From positions 1 through 64,000 of the forward strand of contig NZ_BMRI01000027.1 in assembly GCF_014648555.1 (NCBI RefSeq): a DNA stretch of 64,000 nucleotides. Direction: 5' to 3'. Under the pieces are notes generated by a model, which did not search any database, was not told where the DNA came from, and saw only the letters and a list, made by a program, of their open reading frames with translations. The number at the start of each line of letters is the position of its first letter. Within the stretch, counting starts at the first letter, position 1. This DNA comes from Kitasatospora griseola. GTDB taxonomy: Bacteria; Actinomycetota; Actinomycetes; Streptomycetales; Streptomycetaceae. The position numbers and the translations under genes are program-made. Below are positions 1 through 8,586 of the stretch, piece by piece.

Positions 1-2
1 AC

Positions 3-65
3 CACTTCGCCGCCTTCGCCAGCATCGCCGCAGCCCTCATCTGCACCCGGCGGCTCTCCAAATGA
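3..65 (+). mobile_element. C-terminal tail of an IS5-type transposase (cut by window edge)
   Basis: The third forward frame is open from the window edge to a TGA at 63-65 and reads HFAAFASIAAALICTRRL, then S, K and stop. This is the type of ending seen in IS5-superfamily DDE transposases of streptomycetes (aromatic/alanine-rich helix followed by a short basic tail). Only about 20 residues are present, so catalytic residues cannot be checked. The bases just after the stop (GAGATGTCTTCTTA, 64-77) could be the right terminal inverted repeat of the element, but the left end lies outside the window. Confidence 0.55.
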
Positions 66-430
66 GATGTCTTCTTATTCCTTCGCGCGTAAGCGGGGCC
101 AGCCTCCGCGGCCTTCTCCGCAACGCCCCGGCCGCGTGCGGTGAGCCCGACACGAGGTCGAGTCCACACCGACCATGCTCCAGGTCCACGCGCCCCCGAC
201 CGTCCGAAGTCGCCCGCCCCTGGCGAGCCAGCGGCGCCAGCTCGACAGGGACGGGCGCGTGGGCCACCGCGCAGCTCACCGTCCAGCACAGCAGCCACCT
301 CTCAGTCCCGGCACGGCTCGCAAGCCCGGCCCGGTGCCGGACGTGCCGTCGGCCGTCCCCCCGTGCGAGGTCGACGGTGTACGTCCGCGTCCCGTCCTGG
401 CGTCGCGGCCGATTCCGACCTGGGCACGCT
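66..430. other. Gene-free stretch after the transposase tail
   Basis: About 365 bases between the transposase stop and the MarR gene stop. Open frames here have no recognisable domain or ribosome site. It may contain IS flank or decayed DNA, but nothing specific can be supported. Confidence 0.4.
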
Positions 431-979
431 TCAGTCGACGGGCGGGGTGAGGCGCAGCAGGCCCTCGATCTGTCCTTCGGCGATGTCGGCGGCTCGGCTG
501 AGGTAGTTGCCGACGACGGCGAGCTGGGCGTCGTCGTAGGAGGCGATGAGTTCGGCCTGCGCCTGCTCGGCCTGCTCCCAGGCGGCGGCGACGTCGGGCC
601 GCCGTTCGAGGGTCAGCCGGACGTGGACGAGGCGGCGGTCCGCGGTGTCGCGGCGGCGGGCGACCAGCCGTGCCTGTTCGAGGCGGTCGACGAGCCGGGT
701 CGCCGAGCCCGTGGTGAGGCCGGTGAGGTCGGCGATCTGCCGGGTGGTGAGTTCGCCGCGTTGCTGGGCCAGCGAGCGCAGGCACTGGACGTCGGTCAGG
801 CCGAGGCCGAGGCCGGTGGCGAGCGCCTGCTGGTAGCGCACCCAGACGGCGTGCCGCCGGTTGCCGAGCGAGGCGACCCACGCCACCAGTTCCTCCCGGG
901 TGCGCCCCGGGCCGGGGGCGTCCGGAGCCGGGTCGCCCGTTCGGTCCGGGCCGCCGTCGCTCGTGGGACGTGCAGTCAT
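431..979 (-). CDS. MarR-family transcriptional regulator
   Basis: 182 residues. After a Pro/Asp/Gly-rich N-terminus comes the MarR winged-helix core: a dimerisation helix (VAWVASLGNRRHAVWVRYQQ), the recognition region (ELTTRQIADLTGLTTGSATR) and the wing with its typical basic/acidic motif (ARRRDTADRRLVHVRLT). The ATG at 979 is preferred over an upstream GTG at 994 because GGAGAGG lies seven bases before it. The gene is divergent from the secreted-enzyme gene at 1139, and a near-perfect palindrome sits between them. It probably represses itself and perhaps that neighbour; the ligand is unknown. Confidence 0.85.
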   Translation of the reverse strand: MTARPTSDGGPDRTGDPAPDAPGPGRTREELVAWVASLGNRRHAVWVRYQQALATGLGLGLTDVQCLRSLAQQRGELTTRQIADLTGLTTGSATRLVDRLEQARLVARRRDTADRRLVHVRLTLERRPDVAAAWEQAEQAQAELIASYDDAQLAVVGNYLSRAADIAEGQIEGLLRLTPPVD

Positions 980-1008
980 TGATCGCCTCTCCACTCTTCC
1001 CGTTCACG

Positions 1009-1033
1009 CAGTCACTGCGCGACGCAGCGACTG
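1009..1033. promoter_or_regulatory. Probable MarR operator (11-bp inverted repeat)
   Basis: Arms CAGTCACTGCG (1009-1019) and CGCAGCGACTG (1023-1033) are inverted copies with a single mismatch around the spacer CGA. The site lies 30 bases upstream of the MarR start codon and about 105 bases upstream of the divergent gene, the usual place for an autoregulatory MarR operator. Size and symmetry fit a winged-helix dimer. Confidence 0.65.
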
Positions 1034-1138
1034 TGTAATGTGATTCCCGCAAGCGTACGTCGCGCCTGCCTTCCGCCGCCGGGCCGCGCCCGGTCGGCCG
1101 CCTTGCCATGCGCGGCCCCACTTCCCGGAGGATCCCTG

Positions 1139-3779
1139 GTGTTGTTCCCCGCCCTTCGTCGACCAGCGGCCCGCACCGGGCCCGCGCCGACCGCCCGCCA
1201 CCGCGGCCGGGCGACCGCCCTCGGCCTGGCCGCCGCCCTCGGCGCCGCCCTGCTGGTGCCGGTCGGCGCCCCGCCCGCGGCCGCCCAGCCCGGCCCGCCG
1301 AACAAGCTGGGCCCGGTCCAGCTGCAGAACGTCACCACCGGCCTGTCCGTGGACGCCGCCGGACGGGACATGGTGGACGGGCAGCCGATCCTGCAGTACG
1401 TCTTCAAGGCCCAGACCAACCAGGAATGGTGGTTCGAGCCCGTCGGCTCCGCCTACTACCTCAAGAGCAACGTCAACGGGGCGTACTGCCTGTCCCGCAC
1501 CGCGCCGGACGCCCAGGGGCAGGTCCTCGCCGAGCTGCGCACCTGCGGGGGCCCCGAGACCCAGTGGCAGTTCGAGCAGGTCAGCCCGGACGTCTTCCAC
1601 ATCAAGGCACCGGGCCAGGAGGTCTACCTCAACCCCGCCACCGACTTCGGCGGGGACTCCGCGAACGGCAGGCGGCTGACGGCGGGCGCGAAGCAGCCCG
1701 GCACCCAGAGCCAGTGGTACCTGACGAACACCTCGCTCCAGGAAGGCGAGGCGCCCGCGGACCCGCGACTCGACCAGGCCACGTTCCTGACCACGCACAA
1801 CGCCTTCCACAACGCCGCCGAAGCGGGCCCGATCGCCCCCAACCAGAACCGCTCCCTGCTGACCCAGCTCCGCGAGGGCGTGAGCGGCCTGATGCTGGAC
1901 GCGCACATGCGCGGCAACGACGTCGTGCTCTGCCACGCGCCCTGCCTCGACGGGGTCCGCCCGCCCCCTGTCGGACGCCATGGCCGAGATCGTCACCTTC
2001 ATGAAGACGGAACAGGTGGACGGCCAGAAGCCGATCGTCACCGTCTTCTTCGAGGACTACGCCGACCGCACCCGCATGCGGCAGACCCTCGAAGCCGTCC
2101 CCGGCCTCAAGGATCTCGTCTTCGACCCGGAGACGAGCGGCGTCAGCACCAACGGATGGCCCACCCTGTCCGCGATGCGCGCCGCCGACAAGCGGCTGCT
2201 GCTCTTCACCGACGACCACGGCACCGCCATCCCCGAGGTCGGACTGCGCCCCGGCAGCGACTGGACGGTCGAGAACTACTGGAGCATCGGCGACACCGGC
2301 AGCAACTGGGACTGCTACAGCCGCTGGGGCGGCGTCCCGCTCACCCAGCGCAACGCCAAGTTCTCCCCGCTGTTCGTCATGAACCAGTTCCGCAACGCCC
2401 CGACCATCATCAGCGCGGCCATCGACAACGGCGACAAGCTGGTCGAGCGCGCCCGCAACTACTGCGGCCCGGCGGCCCGCAAGATGCCCAACTACGTGGC
2501 CGTGGACTTCTACGAGATCCCGCTGGGCGGTGCCACCCACCGGGCGATCCAGACGATCAACCGCCTCCACTACGTCGAGGGCCCGGCCGCGCCCGTCGCG
2601 CCGCCCACCGTTCCCGCCGGCTTCGCCCGCCCCGCCGACACCTCGGTGGCCAAGGGGTACTCCTTCCTGCGCAGTGCCATGAACGAGTTCCCCTACCCCG
2701 TCTCGCAGGGCCTGCCGCGCAGCTACCGGGGCGGCTACTTCGCCCCCGGCGACCAGTTCGGCCCGACCGGCTTCCAGTCGTCCTTCGTCTACGACGACGC
2801 CCTGATGATCGACGCGTTCCTCGGCAGCGGCAACGCCGACGACAGGGCCCGGGCGGTCACCCTCGGCGACGCCCTCCTCTACGCCCAGGACCACGACCCC
2901 CAGCCGGACGGCCGGCTGCGCTCCTCCTACCTGCCCGAGCCGTTCGTGACGAAGACGGGCACGCCCTACATCGGCGGCTGGTCCACCTACACGGGCAACA
3001 TGGCGTGGGTGGGCATGGCCTGGTCCCACCTCTACCGGGCGACCGGCCAGCAGCGCTACCTGGACGGTGCGCGCAAGGCGGCCGAGTGGATCCAGAGCCA
3101 CGCCGCCGACAGCCGGGGCGCCGGCGGCTACACCGGCGGCGTCCGGGCGCTCGACGAGGTCGGCGCCGAGTACCAGGCCATCACCTGGAAGGCCACCGAG
3201 CACAACATCGACGTAGGCGCCTTCTTCGCGATGCTCGCCACCCTGACCGGCGACCAGACCTGGAAGAGCCGCTCGGACGCCGCGTTCGGGTTCGTACGTT
3301 CCATGCGGGCCGCCGACGGCCACCTGTGGACCGGCACCGGACTCGACGGGGTCAGCGTGAACACCGACGTCGTCCCCGCCGACGTCCAGGTCTGGAGCTA
3401 CCTCGCCACGCTCAGCCCCGACGACGCCCCGGCGGTGGACTGGCTCGTGCGCAACCAGCTCACCCAGGACGGCCCCTACCAGGGCGTCCCCTTCGGCAGC
3501 GCCGACCGCAGCAAGGTGTGGTTCGAGGGCACCGCCCAGCTGCTGAGCGCGCTCTACGCCCGCGGCCGCGCCGAGGACACCGCCACCGCCGCCGCCCTGG
3601 TCTCCTCCCTCGCCACCGCCCAGGACCAGGCACCCAACCACGACGGCTTCGGCATCGTCGCAGCGTCCCGGGACGGCCTGGACACCGGAATGGGCGACCA
3701 GTACTACGCCTCCCTCCACACCGGCGCCACCGCCTGGTACCTCCTCGCGGCCCGCAACGCCAACCCGTTCCGCCTCTGA
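1139..3779 (+). pseudogene. Secreted ricin-like / PI-PLC X-like / glycosidase-like protein, frameshifted
   Basis: The GTG at 1139 follows CGGAGG by seven bases and opens a signal peptide (Leu/Ala-rich core ending PPAAAQP). Next come a ricin-type beta-trefoil (LQNVTTGLSVD, two QW-type repeats) and the start of a PI-PLC X-like domain (TTHNAF, LREGVSGLMLDAH). At 1964-1968 the frame is lost: the continuation PLSDAMAEIVTFMKT is in the +1 frame, which is open from the ATG at 1980 to the TGA at 3779. The rest completes the PLC-like barrel and adds an alpha/alpha-toroid glycoside-hydrolase-like module (SSFVYDDALMIDAFL, GNMAWVGMAWSHLYRATG). Removing one C from the C5 run restores a single reading frame of about 880 codons. 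It may be a true pseudogene, a sequencing error, or two separately translated parts. Confidence 0.6.
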
Positions 3780-3794
3780 CCACCACCCTCTCGC

Positions 3795-3825
3795 TCGAAG
3801 GGCCGGCCTCCCGCCGGCCCTTCGA
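3795..3825. terminator. Intrinsic terminator after the secreted enzyme gene
   Basis: Arms TCGAAGGGCCGGC (3795-3807) and GCCGGCCCTTCGA (3813-3825) pair over 13 bp around a five-base loop, 15 bases after the stop codon at 3779. No strong T tract, as is usual in streptomycetes. Confidence 0.75.
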
Positions 3826-3959
3826 CGCCTTCCGAGCTCGCCGGGGCGGGCCGACAGCCGGACCCCGGCTCGGACGCTCCGGCCGCCCCACCCGCAAGCG
3901 CCGGTGCCGAAGGCGACGAGACGGAACTGACGGAGCGTCAACACCTGTGCCACCGCGCA

Positions 3960-4567
3960 CAACTCACCCTGCTGTCCTCCCAGTTCTGGCTCGCCTCCAC
4001 CACCGTGGTCGAGCGCGATGTGCCTGCGGTAGGCGGGGGTGGCGGCGAGCGCGGCGGTGATCAGCAGGGTGCCGTTGGGGGCCAGCAGTTGGCCGATCCG
4101 GTGCAGGGTGGCCGTCCGGCTGGTCAGGAAGGCCACGGACAGGCGCATCGTGATCAAGAGGTACGGATCGTCGGCGGGGAGTTGCTACAGCTCGGCGTCC
4201 TCGATATCCACCTCCAGCCACCGCACCGCGGCGTCGGGGTGGGCCGCACGGGCGCGCTCCAGCGCGGCCGCGGACAGGTCGACGACGTCCACCGCGTAGC
4301 CGGCCAGCGCGAGGTGCGCGGCGAGGTCGCCCAGGCCACAGCCCATGTCCAAGGCGCGGCCTCCCCCGGCCGGGCGGGCGCGCACTCGGTGAGCGCGGCC
4401 TCTTCCTGCGGGCGCAGGGCACTGAAGGCTATGCCGTCCTCGTAGCTCTCGGCCCAGTGGGCGGTGGTGAACCGGGGGCGGTCATGGAACTCCGTGACGA
4501 TGCGTCGGGCAGAAGCAGGGCGGGCGGTGCGGTTGTCGTGCCGCGGGAGTGGAGCAGGGGAGGTCAC
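3960..4567 (-). pseudogene. Decayed class I SAM-dependent methyltransferase
   Basis: Reading leftwards from a possible GTG at 4567, the first part has FTTAHWAESYEDGIAFSAL and then shifts frame near 4385-4400. The next frame gives the SAM-binding motif ALDMGCGLGDLAAHLALAGY and the acidic loop VDVVDLSAAALERARAAHP, then hits an in-frame TAG at 4184-4186 just after VDIEDAEL. After the stop, the same frame resumes with methyltransferase-like sequence (LLITMRLSVAFL, RIGQLLAPNGTLLIT). One frameshift plus one nonsense codon argue for a pseudogene rather than an error. The 3' end is not defined and probably runs out near 3960. Confidence 0.7.
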
Positions 4568-4819
4568 GGCGCAGGCCGCCCCGACCTCCTGGCGGACCAC
4601 CGGAAGCCCCGGGAGAAGCAGGCCGCGCGGTGGCGGAACGGCCCGGCCCGCACTCCGGGGCGCTCCCCTACGGAGCGCCCCGATCGCGTTGGGTGACTCG
4701 GCCGGGCGGGTGATCCCCCGAGGTCAGGGCGGTGGGAGCGATAGGAGATCATGTCGCGACCGGTTGCATGGTCGCCCACCAGGGTTTCGCACGGTAGAGC
4801 ACAGAGACGAGGCAAGGAC

Positions 4820-6220
4820 ATGAAGGTCGCGTTCGGGTGGAAGCTGCACGGGGACGGCCGCGCCCCGCAGCCCGGGGCGGTGGTCAAGCCGGACGAGCGG
4901 CTGTCGTGGGGGCGCACGATCGGGCTGGGGGCGCAGCACGTCGTGGCGATGTTCGGCGCCACGTTCGTCGCTCCGGTGCTGATGGGCCTGGACCCGAACC
5001 TCGCGGTGATGGTCTCCGGTGTCGCGACGATCTTCTTCCTGCTGGTGACCAGCGGCCGGATCCCGTCGTACCTGGGTTCCAGCCTGTCGTTCGTCGGTGT
5101 GGCGGCCGTGATCAAGGCGCAGGGCGGGGACGCGGCGACGCTGACCGGTTCGCTGCTGGTGGTCGGCGCGGTGCTGGCGGCGTGCGGTGCGGTGGTGCAG
5201 GGCTTCGGCGCGAAGGTGATCCACTCGGTGCTGCCGCCGATCGTCACCGGCGCGGTGGTCATGCTGATCGGTTTCAACCTGGCGCCGGTCGCGGCCGGCG
5301 TGTACTGGCCGCAGGACCAGTGGGTGGCGCTGCTGACGATGTTCTTCACGGGGCTGGCGCTGGTGGTGCTGCGCGGGTTCTGGTCGCGGATCGCGATCTT
5401 CCTGGGCCTGGTCTTCGGCTACCTGGTGTCCTTCCTGTTCGACCGGATCTTCGGGAAGATCAACTCCCCGGTGGGCGGCGGCGCGGCCGTCGACCACTGG
5501 CGCCTGGACCTGTCGGGCGTCGGCAAGGCCGACTGGATCGGCCTGCCCTCGCTGCACGCCCCGAGCTTCTCGCTGTCCGCGATCCTGGTGGCGCTGCCCG
5601 TGGTGGTCGCGCTGATCGCCGAGAACGCCGGCCACGTGAAGGCGGTCTCCGAGATGACCGGTGACCCGCTGGACGACAAGATGGGCGCCGCGATCATGGC
5701 GGACGGCGCGGCGACCATGGTGTCCACGGCGGTCGGCGGTCCGGCGACCACCACGTACGCGGAGAACATCGGCGTGATGGCGGCGACCCGGGTGTACTCG
5801 ACGGCGGCGTACTGGTGCGCGGCGGGCTTCGCGATCCTGTTCGGCCTGTGCCCGAAGTTCGGCGCGGTGATCGCGGCCATCCCCGGCGGTGTGCTCGGCG
5901 GCATCACGGTCGTGCTGTACGGCATGATCGGCCTGCTCGGCGCGCAGATCTGGATCCACAACAAGGTGGACCTGACCAACCCGCTGAACCTGGTCCCGAT
6001 CGCGGCGGGCGTGATCGTCGGCATCGGCAACGTCAACCTGAAGATCACCGACAACTTCGAGCTCGGCGGCATCGCCCTGGGCACCCTGATCGTCCTGACC
6101 GGCTACCACACCCTGCGCGCCATGGCCCCGGCGCACCTCAAGCACCCGGGCCCGGCCAACGGCCCGCTGCTGGACGAGGGCACCAGCACGTACGACGACA
6201 ACAGCCGTCCCGAGAGCTGA
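4820..6220 (+). CDS. Uracil/xanthine permease (NCS2/NAT family)
   Basis: 466 residues with about 12-14 hydrophobic segments. It imports nucleobases, most likely uracil, across the cytoplasmic membrane by proton symport. Family signatures are visible: the N-terminal GLGAQHVVAMFGATFVAPVL, the transport-site segment VALIAENAGHVKAVSEMTGD with its key Glu, and the NAT-type motif around TAVGGPATTTYAENIGVMAATRVYS. The ATG at 4820 matches the usual family start and has GAGG seven bases upstream; an in-frame ATG at 4751 with AGGAG three bases before it would add 23 residues. A small protein gene follows five bases after the stop. Confidence 0.93.
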   Translation: MKVAFGWKLHGDGRAPQPGAVVKPDERLSWGRTIGLGAQHVVAMFGATFVAPVLMGLDPNLAVMVSGVATIFFLLVTSGRIPSYLGSSLSFVGVAAVIKAQGGDAATLTGSLLVVGAVLAACGAVVQGFGAKVIHSVLPPIVTGAVVMLIGFNLAPVAAGVYWPQDQWVALLTMFFTGLALVVLRGFWSRIAIFLGLVFGYLVSFLFDRIFGKINSPVGGGAAVDHWRLDLSGVGKADWIGLPSLHAPSFSLSAILVALPVVVALIAENAGHVKAVSEMTGDPLDDKMGAAIMADGAATMVSTAVGGPATTTYAENIGVMAATRVYSTAAYWCAAGFAILFGLCPKFGAVIAAIPGGVLGGITVVLYGMIGLLGAQIWIHNKVDLTNPLNLVPIAAGVIVGIGNVNLKITDNFELGGIALGTLIVLTGYHTLRAMAPAHLKHPGPANGPLLDEGTSTYDDNSRPES

Positions 6221-6225
6221 CCGGG

Positions 6226-6588
6226 ATGGCCCGCCGCCCGTTGAACTCCGCCGAACGCGCGCTGCTTGAGCACCTGCTCTCGGCGGAGGCGGAGTTCGAC
6301 GGCGCGGCCGAGCTGCGCGCCCAGCTGGACCGCACCGAGGTGGTGGGCCCCTGGGCGCCGGGCTCGGTCAGCGTGGACCTGCGGGTGGACGAGCCGGGCC
6401 GGCACACGGGGCCGTCCCGGCTCGCGCCGGTCGGCGCGGCGGTCCTCGACGGGGACGGCGAGTACATCGGCGAGCTGCTGCTGTGGACGGACGACGACGG
6501 CCGGACGCTGTCGGCGCTCGAATACGCCTGGGTGACGGACGACATGCCGACCGTCCTGCCGCCGATCGAGCACGTCCGCCTGGTGTGA
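6226..6588 (+). CDS. Small conserved hypothetical protein
   Basis: 120 residues, soluble and acidic, with an N-terminal helix (LNSAERALLEHLLSAEAEFDGAAELRAQL) followed by predicted beta strands ending in short charged segments (GEYIGELLLWTDDDGRTLSALEYAWV). It resembles unannotated streptomycete proteins beginning with a similar 'ERALLEHLL...GAAELRAQL' segment. No catalytic motif is evident. The start lies five bases after the permease stop, so it is probably co-transcribed and translationally coupled to it; a role connected to nucleobase uptake is only inference. Confidence 0.7.
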   Translation: MARRPLNSAERALLEHLLSAEAEFDGAAELRAQLDRTEVVGPWAPGSVSVDLRVDEPGRHTGPSRLAPVGAAVLDGDGEYIGELLLWTDDDGRTLSALEYAWVTDDMPTVLPPIEHVRLV

Positions 6589-6598
6589 CGGCCCGTCA
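6586..6598. terminator. Stop-codon palindrome between convergent genes
   Basis: The palindrome TGACGGCCCGTCA supplies the TGA stop of the small protein on the + strand and the TGA stop of the response regulator on the - strand. It is a five-base inverted repeat with a three-base centre, one of a recurring family in this window. A role in termination is inferred from position only. Confidence 0.4.
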
Positions 6599-7246
6599 GC
6601 CGACCAGCCCCGCGTCCCGGGCCAGCAGCGCCGCCTGGACGCGGTTGCTGACGCCGAGCGCGGTGAGGATCCGGCTGACGTGCGCCTTGACGGTGCTCTC
6701 CCGCATCGCGAGCCGCTCGCCGATGTCGGCGTTGGCGCGGCCCTCGGCCAGCAGCGCCAGCACCTCGCGCTCGCGCGGGGTGAGCCGGTCGAGCCGGGAC
6801 CGGGCGGCGCTCGCGGCGGTGCGGCCGGTGGCGTGGTACCGGTCGATGACGCGGCGCGCGGCGGCCGGGTGGAGCATCGCGGAGCCGGCCGCGACCAGGT
6901 GGACGGCGCGCAGGATCTCCGCCGGGTCGGTGTCCTTGAGCAGGAACCCGTCGGCCCCGGCGGCCAGCGCGTCGTAGACGTACCGGTCGAGGTCGAAGGT
7001 GGTCAGCGTGATCACCCGCGGCGGCTGCGGCAGGGCGCGCAGCCGGGCGGTGGCGGTGATGCCGTCCATCCGGGGCATCCGGACGTCGACCAGCGCGACG
7101 TCGATGCGGAAAGCGCTTGCCCGTTCGATCGCCTGAAGGCCGTCGGCGGCCTGTGCGACCACCTCGATGCCGGGGTCGCCGTCGAGCAGGTCGGTCAGGC
7201 CGAGACGGACGAGTGCGTCGTCGTCGACCACCAGGGTGCGAATCAT
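6596..7246 (-). CDS. NarL/LuxR-type response regulator
   Basis: 216 residues: receiver domain (acidic pocket D8-D10, phosphoacceptor Asp54 in LVDVRMPRMDG, Thr in ITLTTFDLDRYVY, Lys in FLLKDT) and a C-terminal LuxR helix-turn-helix (LTPREREVLALLAEGRANADIGERL, STVKAHVSRILTALGVSNR). The start at 7246 gives the normal receiver N-terminus. However, the upstream kinase stop overlaps an in-frame ATG at 7325-7327 (ATGA), which would add 27 residues, so the start is ambiguous. Partner of the kinase at 7324-8463. The pair resembles DesK/DesR-type systems. Confidence 0.92.
   Translation of the reverse strand: MIRTLVVDDDALVRLGLTDLLDGDPGIEVVAQAADGLQAIERASAFRIDVALVDVRMPRMDGITATARLRALPQPPRVITLTTFDLDRYVYDALAAGADGFLLKDTDPAEILRAVHLVAAGSAMLHPAAARRVIDRYHATGRTAASAARSRLDRLTPREREVLALLAEGRANADIGERLAMRESTVKAHVSRILTALGVSNRVQAALLARDAGLVG
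7105..7123. repeat. 19-bp direct repeat, copy 1 (within response regulator)
   Basis: TGCGGAAAGCGCTTGCCCG, identical to 7283-7301. The core GGAAAGCGCTT resembles half of a LacI-family operator (palindromic AAGCGCTT centre). This copy lies inside the receiver coding sequence. Confidence 0.6.
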
Positions 7247-7282
7247 CGGGTGCCGCCCTTCGGTGAGCCGTTCGGTGAGCCG

Positions 7283-7301
7283 TGCGGAAAGCGCTTGCCC
7301 G
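7283..7301. repeat. 19-bp direct repeat, copy 2 (kinase/regulator junction)
   Basis: Exact second copy of the 19-mer at 7105-7123, 178 bases away, just upstream of the likely regulator start. It is adjacent to a perfect tandem 12-mer TTCGGTGAGCCG (7259-7270 and 7271-7282). Confidence 0.6.
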
Positions 7302-7323
7302 CCACCGGCTCGTCCGGCGCGCG

Positions 7324-8463
7324 TCATGCCGGACCGTCCTTCGGGGCGGGGTGCGGGAGGCGGGCGGACAGCCGCCAGGAGCCGGTGCCGGCCGGGCCCG
7401 CGTCCAGGTGGCCGCCGAGCGCGGTGACGCGTTCGCGCAGGCCGACCAGACCGTAGCCGGAGTCCACGGCGGCGGACCCGGCGGCGCCCGCGCCGTTGGT
7501 GACTTCGACCCGGGTGGCGGGCGGCCGGTAGTCGACCCGGACCTCCGCCGCCGCCCCGTCCGCGTGCTTGCGGGCGTTGGTCAGCGCCTCCTGGACGATC
7601 CGGTACGCGGCCAGCCGGTGCGTGGTCGGCGCGTCCGCCGCCCGGCCGGTGACGGTCAGCGCGACCTGCTGCCCGGCCGCGCGGGCGTCCGCCACCAGCG
7701 CGGCGACCTCGCGGACGGCGGGTGCGTCGGCCGGCCCGGCGTGCGGGTCGTGGAGCGCGCCGAGCACCTCGCGCAGGTCGGTGAGCGCCTCGACGGAGGT
7801 GGCGCGGAGCATCGCCAGCCGGTCGGCGACCGGGCCGGGCAGCGCGGCGCCGCGGGTGGCGAGGACGCCGGTGTGCAGGGCGATCAGGCTGAGCCGGTGG
7901 GCGAGGACGTCGTGCATCTCGGCGGCGATCCGGGACCGTTCGGCGGCGCGCGCCGCGTCCTCCCGCAGCCGGGCCTCCACCCGCAGCTGCTCGACCTGCC
8001 CGGCCAGGGTGTGCACCAGGCGGCGCCGGTTGCCCTGCCACAGGCCGAGCACCAGCCCGAACAGCAGCACCGTCAGCGTGGACAGCCAGCGCTGCCCGAC
8101 CCACACCGAGGCGGCCCGCACCCCCGCCAGGTTTCCGGCCAGTGCGAGCGCCGCGCACAGCAGCGCGAGCCGGGTCCGCCGGGCCACCGCCAGGTCGAAC
8201 ATCACCACGGCGAGCAGCAGATCGGTCAGCCAGCCCCACCACGCGGTGACCGCGACGGCCGCCAACGGGCCGACGGTGAGCCGTAGTCGGGGGACCGCCA
8301 GGATCACCGCGCACACCGTCGCCGCCGCGGTCACCGTCAAGTGCCGGTGCCCGTCGCCGAGTTTGGCGCCGTTGTTGTCGATCGCCATCACCAGGAACGC
8401 CAGCGCCGCCGCCCGCCCCAAGGTCGCCCACAGCGGGCTCCGCCACCACCTCACGACATCCAT
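7324..8463 (-). CDS. Two-component sensor histidine kinase (HisKA_3 type)
   Basis: 379 residues. N-terminal membrane part with about five hydrophobic segments (ATLGRAAALAFLVMAI, TVTAAATVCAVILAVP, LAAVAVTAWWGWLTDLLLAVV and others), a coiled-coil linker, the dimerisation/phosphoacceptor box RSRIAAEMHDVLAHRLSLI with His in MHDVLAHR, and an ATPase domain with N box (IVQEALTNARKHA) and G box (GYGLVGLRERV). The usual DesK-like layout. Start ATG 8463 is chosen to begin at the first membrane segment; ribosome site weak. Its stop overlaps an ATG of the downstream regulator. It is divergent from a phospholipid-methyltransferase-like gene, so membrane-lipid sensing is plausible but unproven. Confidence 0.9.
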   Translation of the reverse strand: MDVVRWWRSPLWATLGRAAALAFLVMAIDNNGAKLGDGHRHLTVTAAATVCAVILAVPRLRLTVGPLAAVAVTAWWGWLTDLLLAVVMFDLAVARRTRLALLCAALALAGNLAGVRAASVWVGQRWLSTLTVLLFGLVLGLWQGNRRRLVHTLAGQVEQLRVEARLREDAARAAERSRIAAEMHDVLAHRLSLIALHTGVLATRGAALPGPVADRLAMLRATSVEALTDLREVLGALHDPHAGPADAPAVREVAALVADARAAGQQVALTVTGRAADAPTTHRLAAYRIVQEALTNARKHADGAAAEVRVDYRPPATRVEVTNGAGAAGSAAVDSGYGLVGLRERVTALGGHLDAGPAGTGSWRLSARLPHPAPKDGPA

Positions 8464-8586
8464 GCTAGGCAGCCCGCCCGGCTCGCGGAATCGACCAACG
8501 GCCGTTCCCACCACCGACTTTCGTCGGTCCGGACGGCCGCCGCCCGGCGGATCTGCCGGGCCCTCGCGATTCCTAGCGTCGAAGCC

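Noticed and set aside
1629-4157. 842-residue open frame on the - strand
   Set aside because: It is the complement of the secreted-enzyme gene; only its first 50-60 residues (methyltransferase-like) are meaningful and belong to the pseudogene at 3960-4567.
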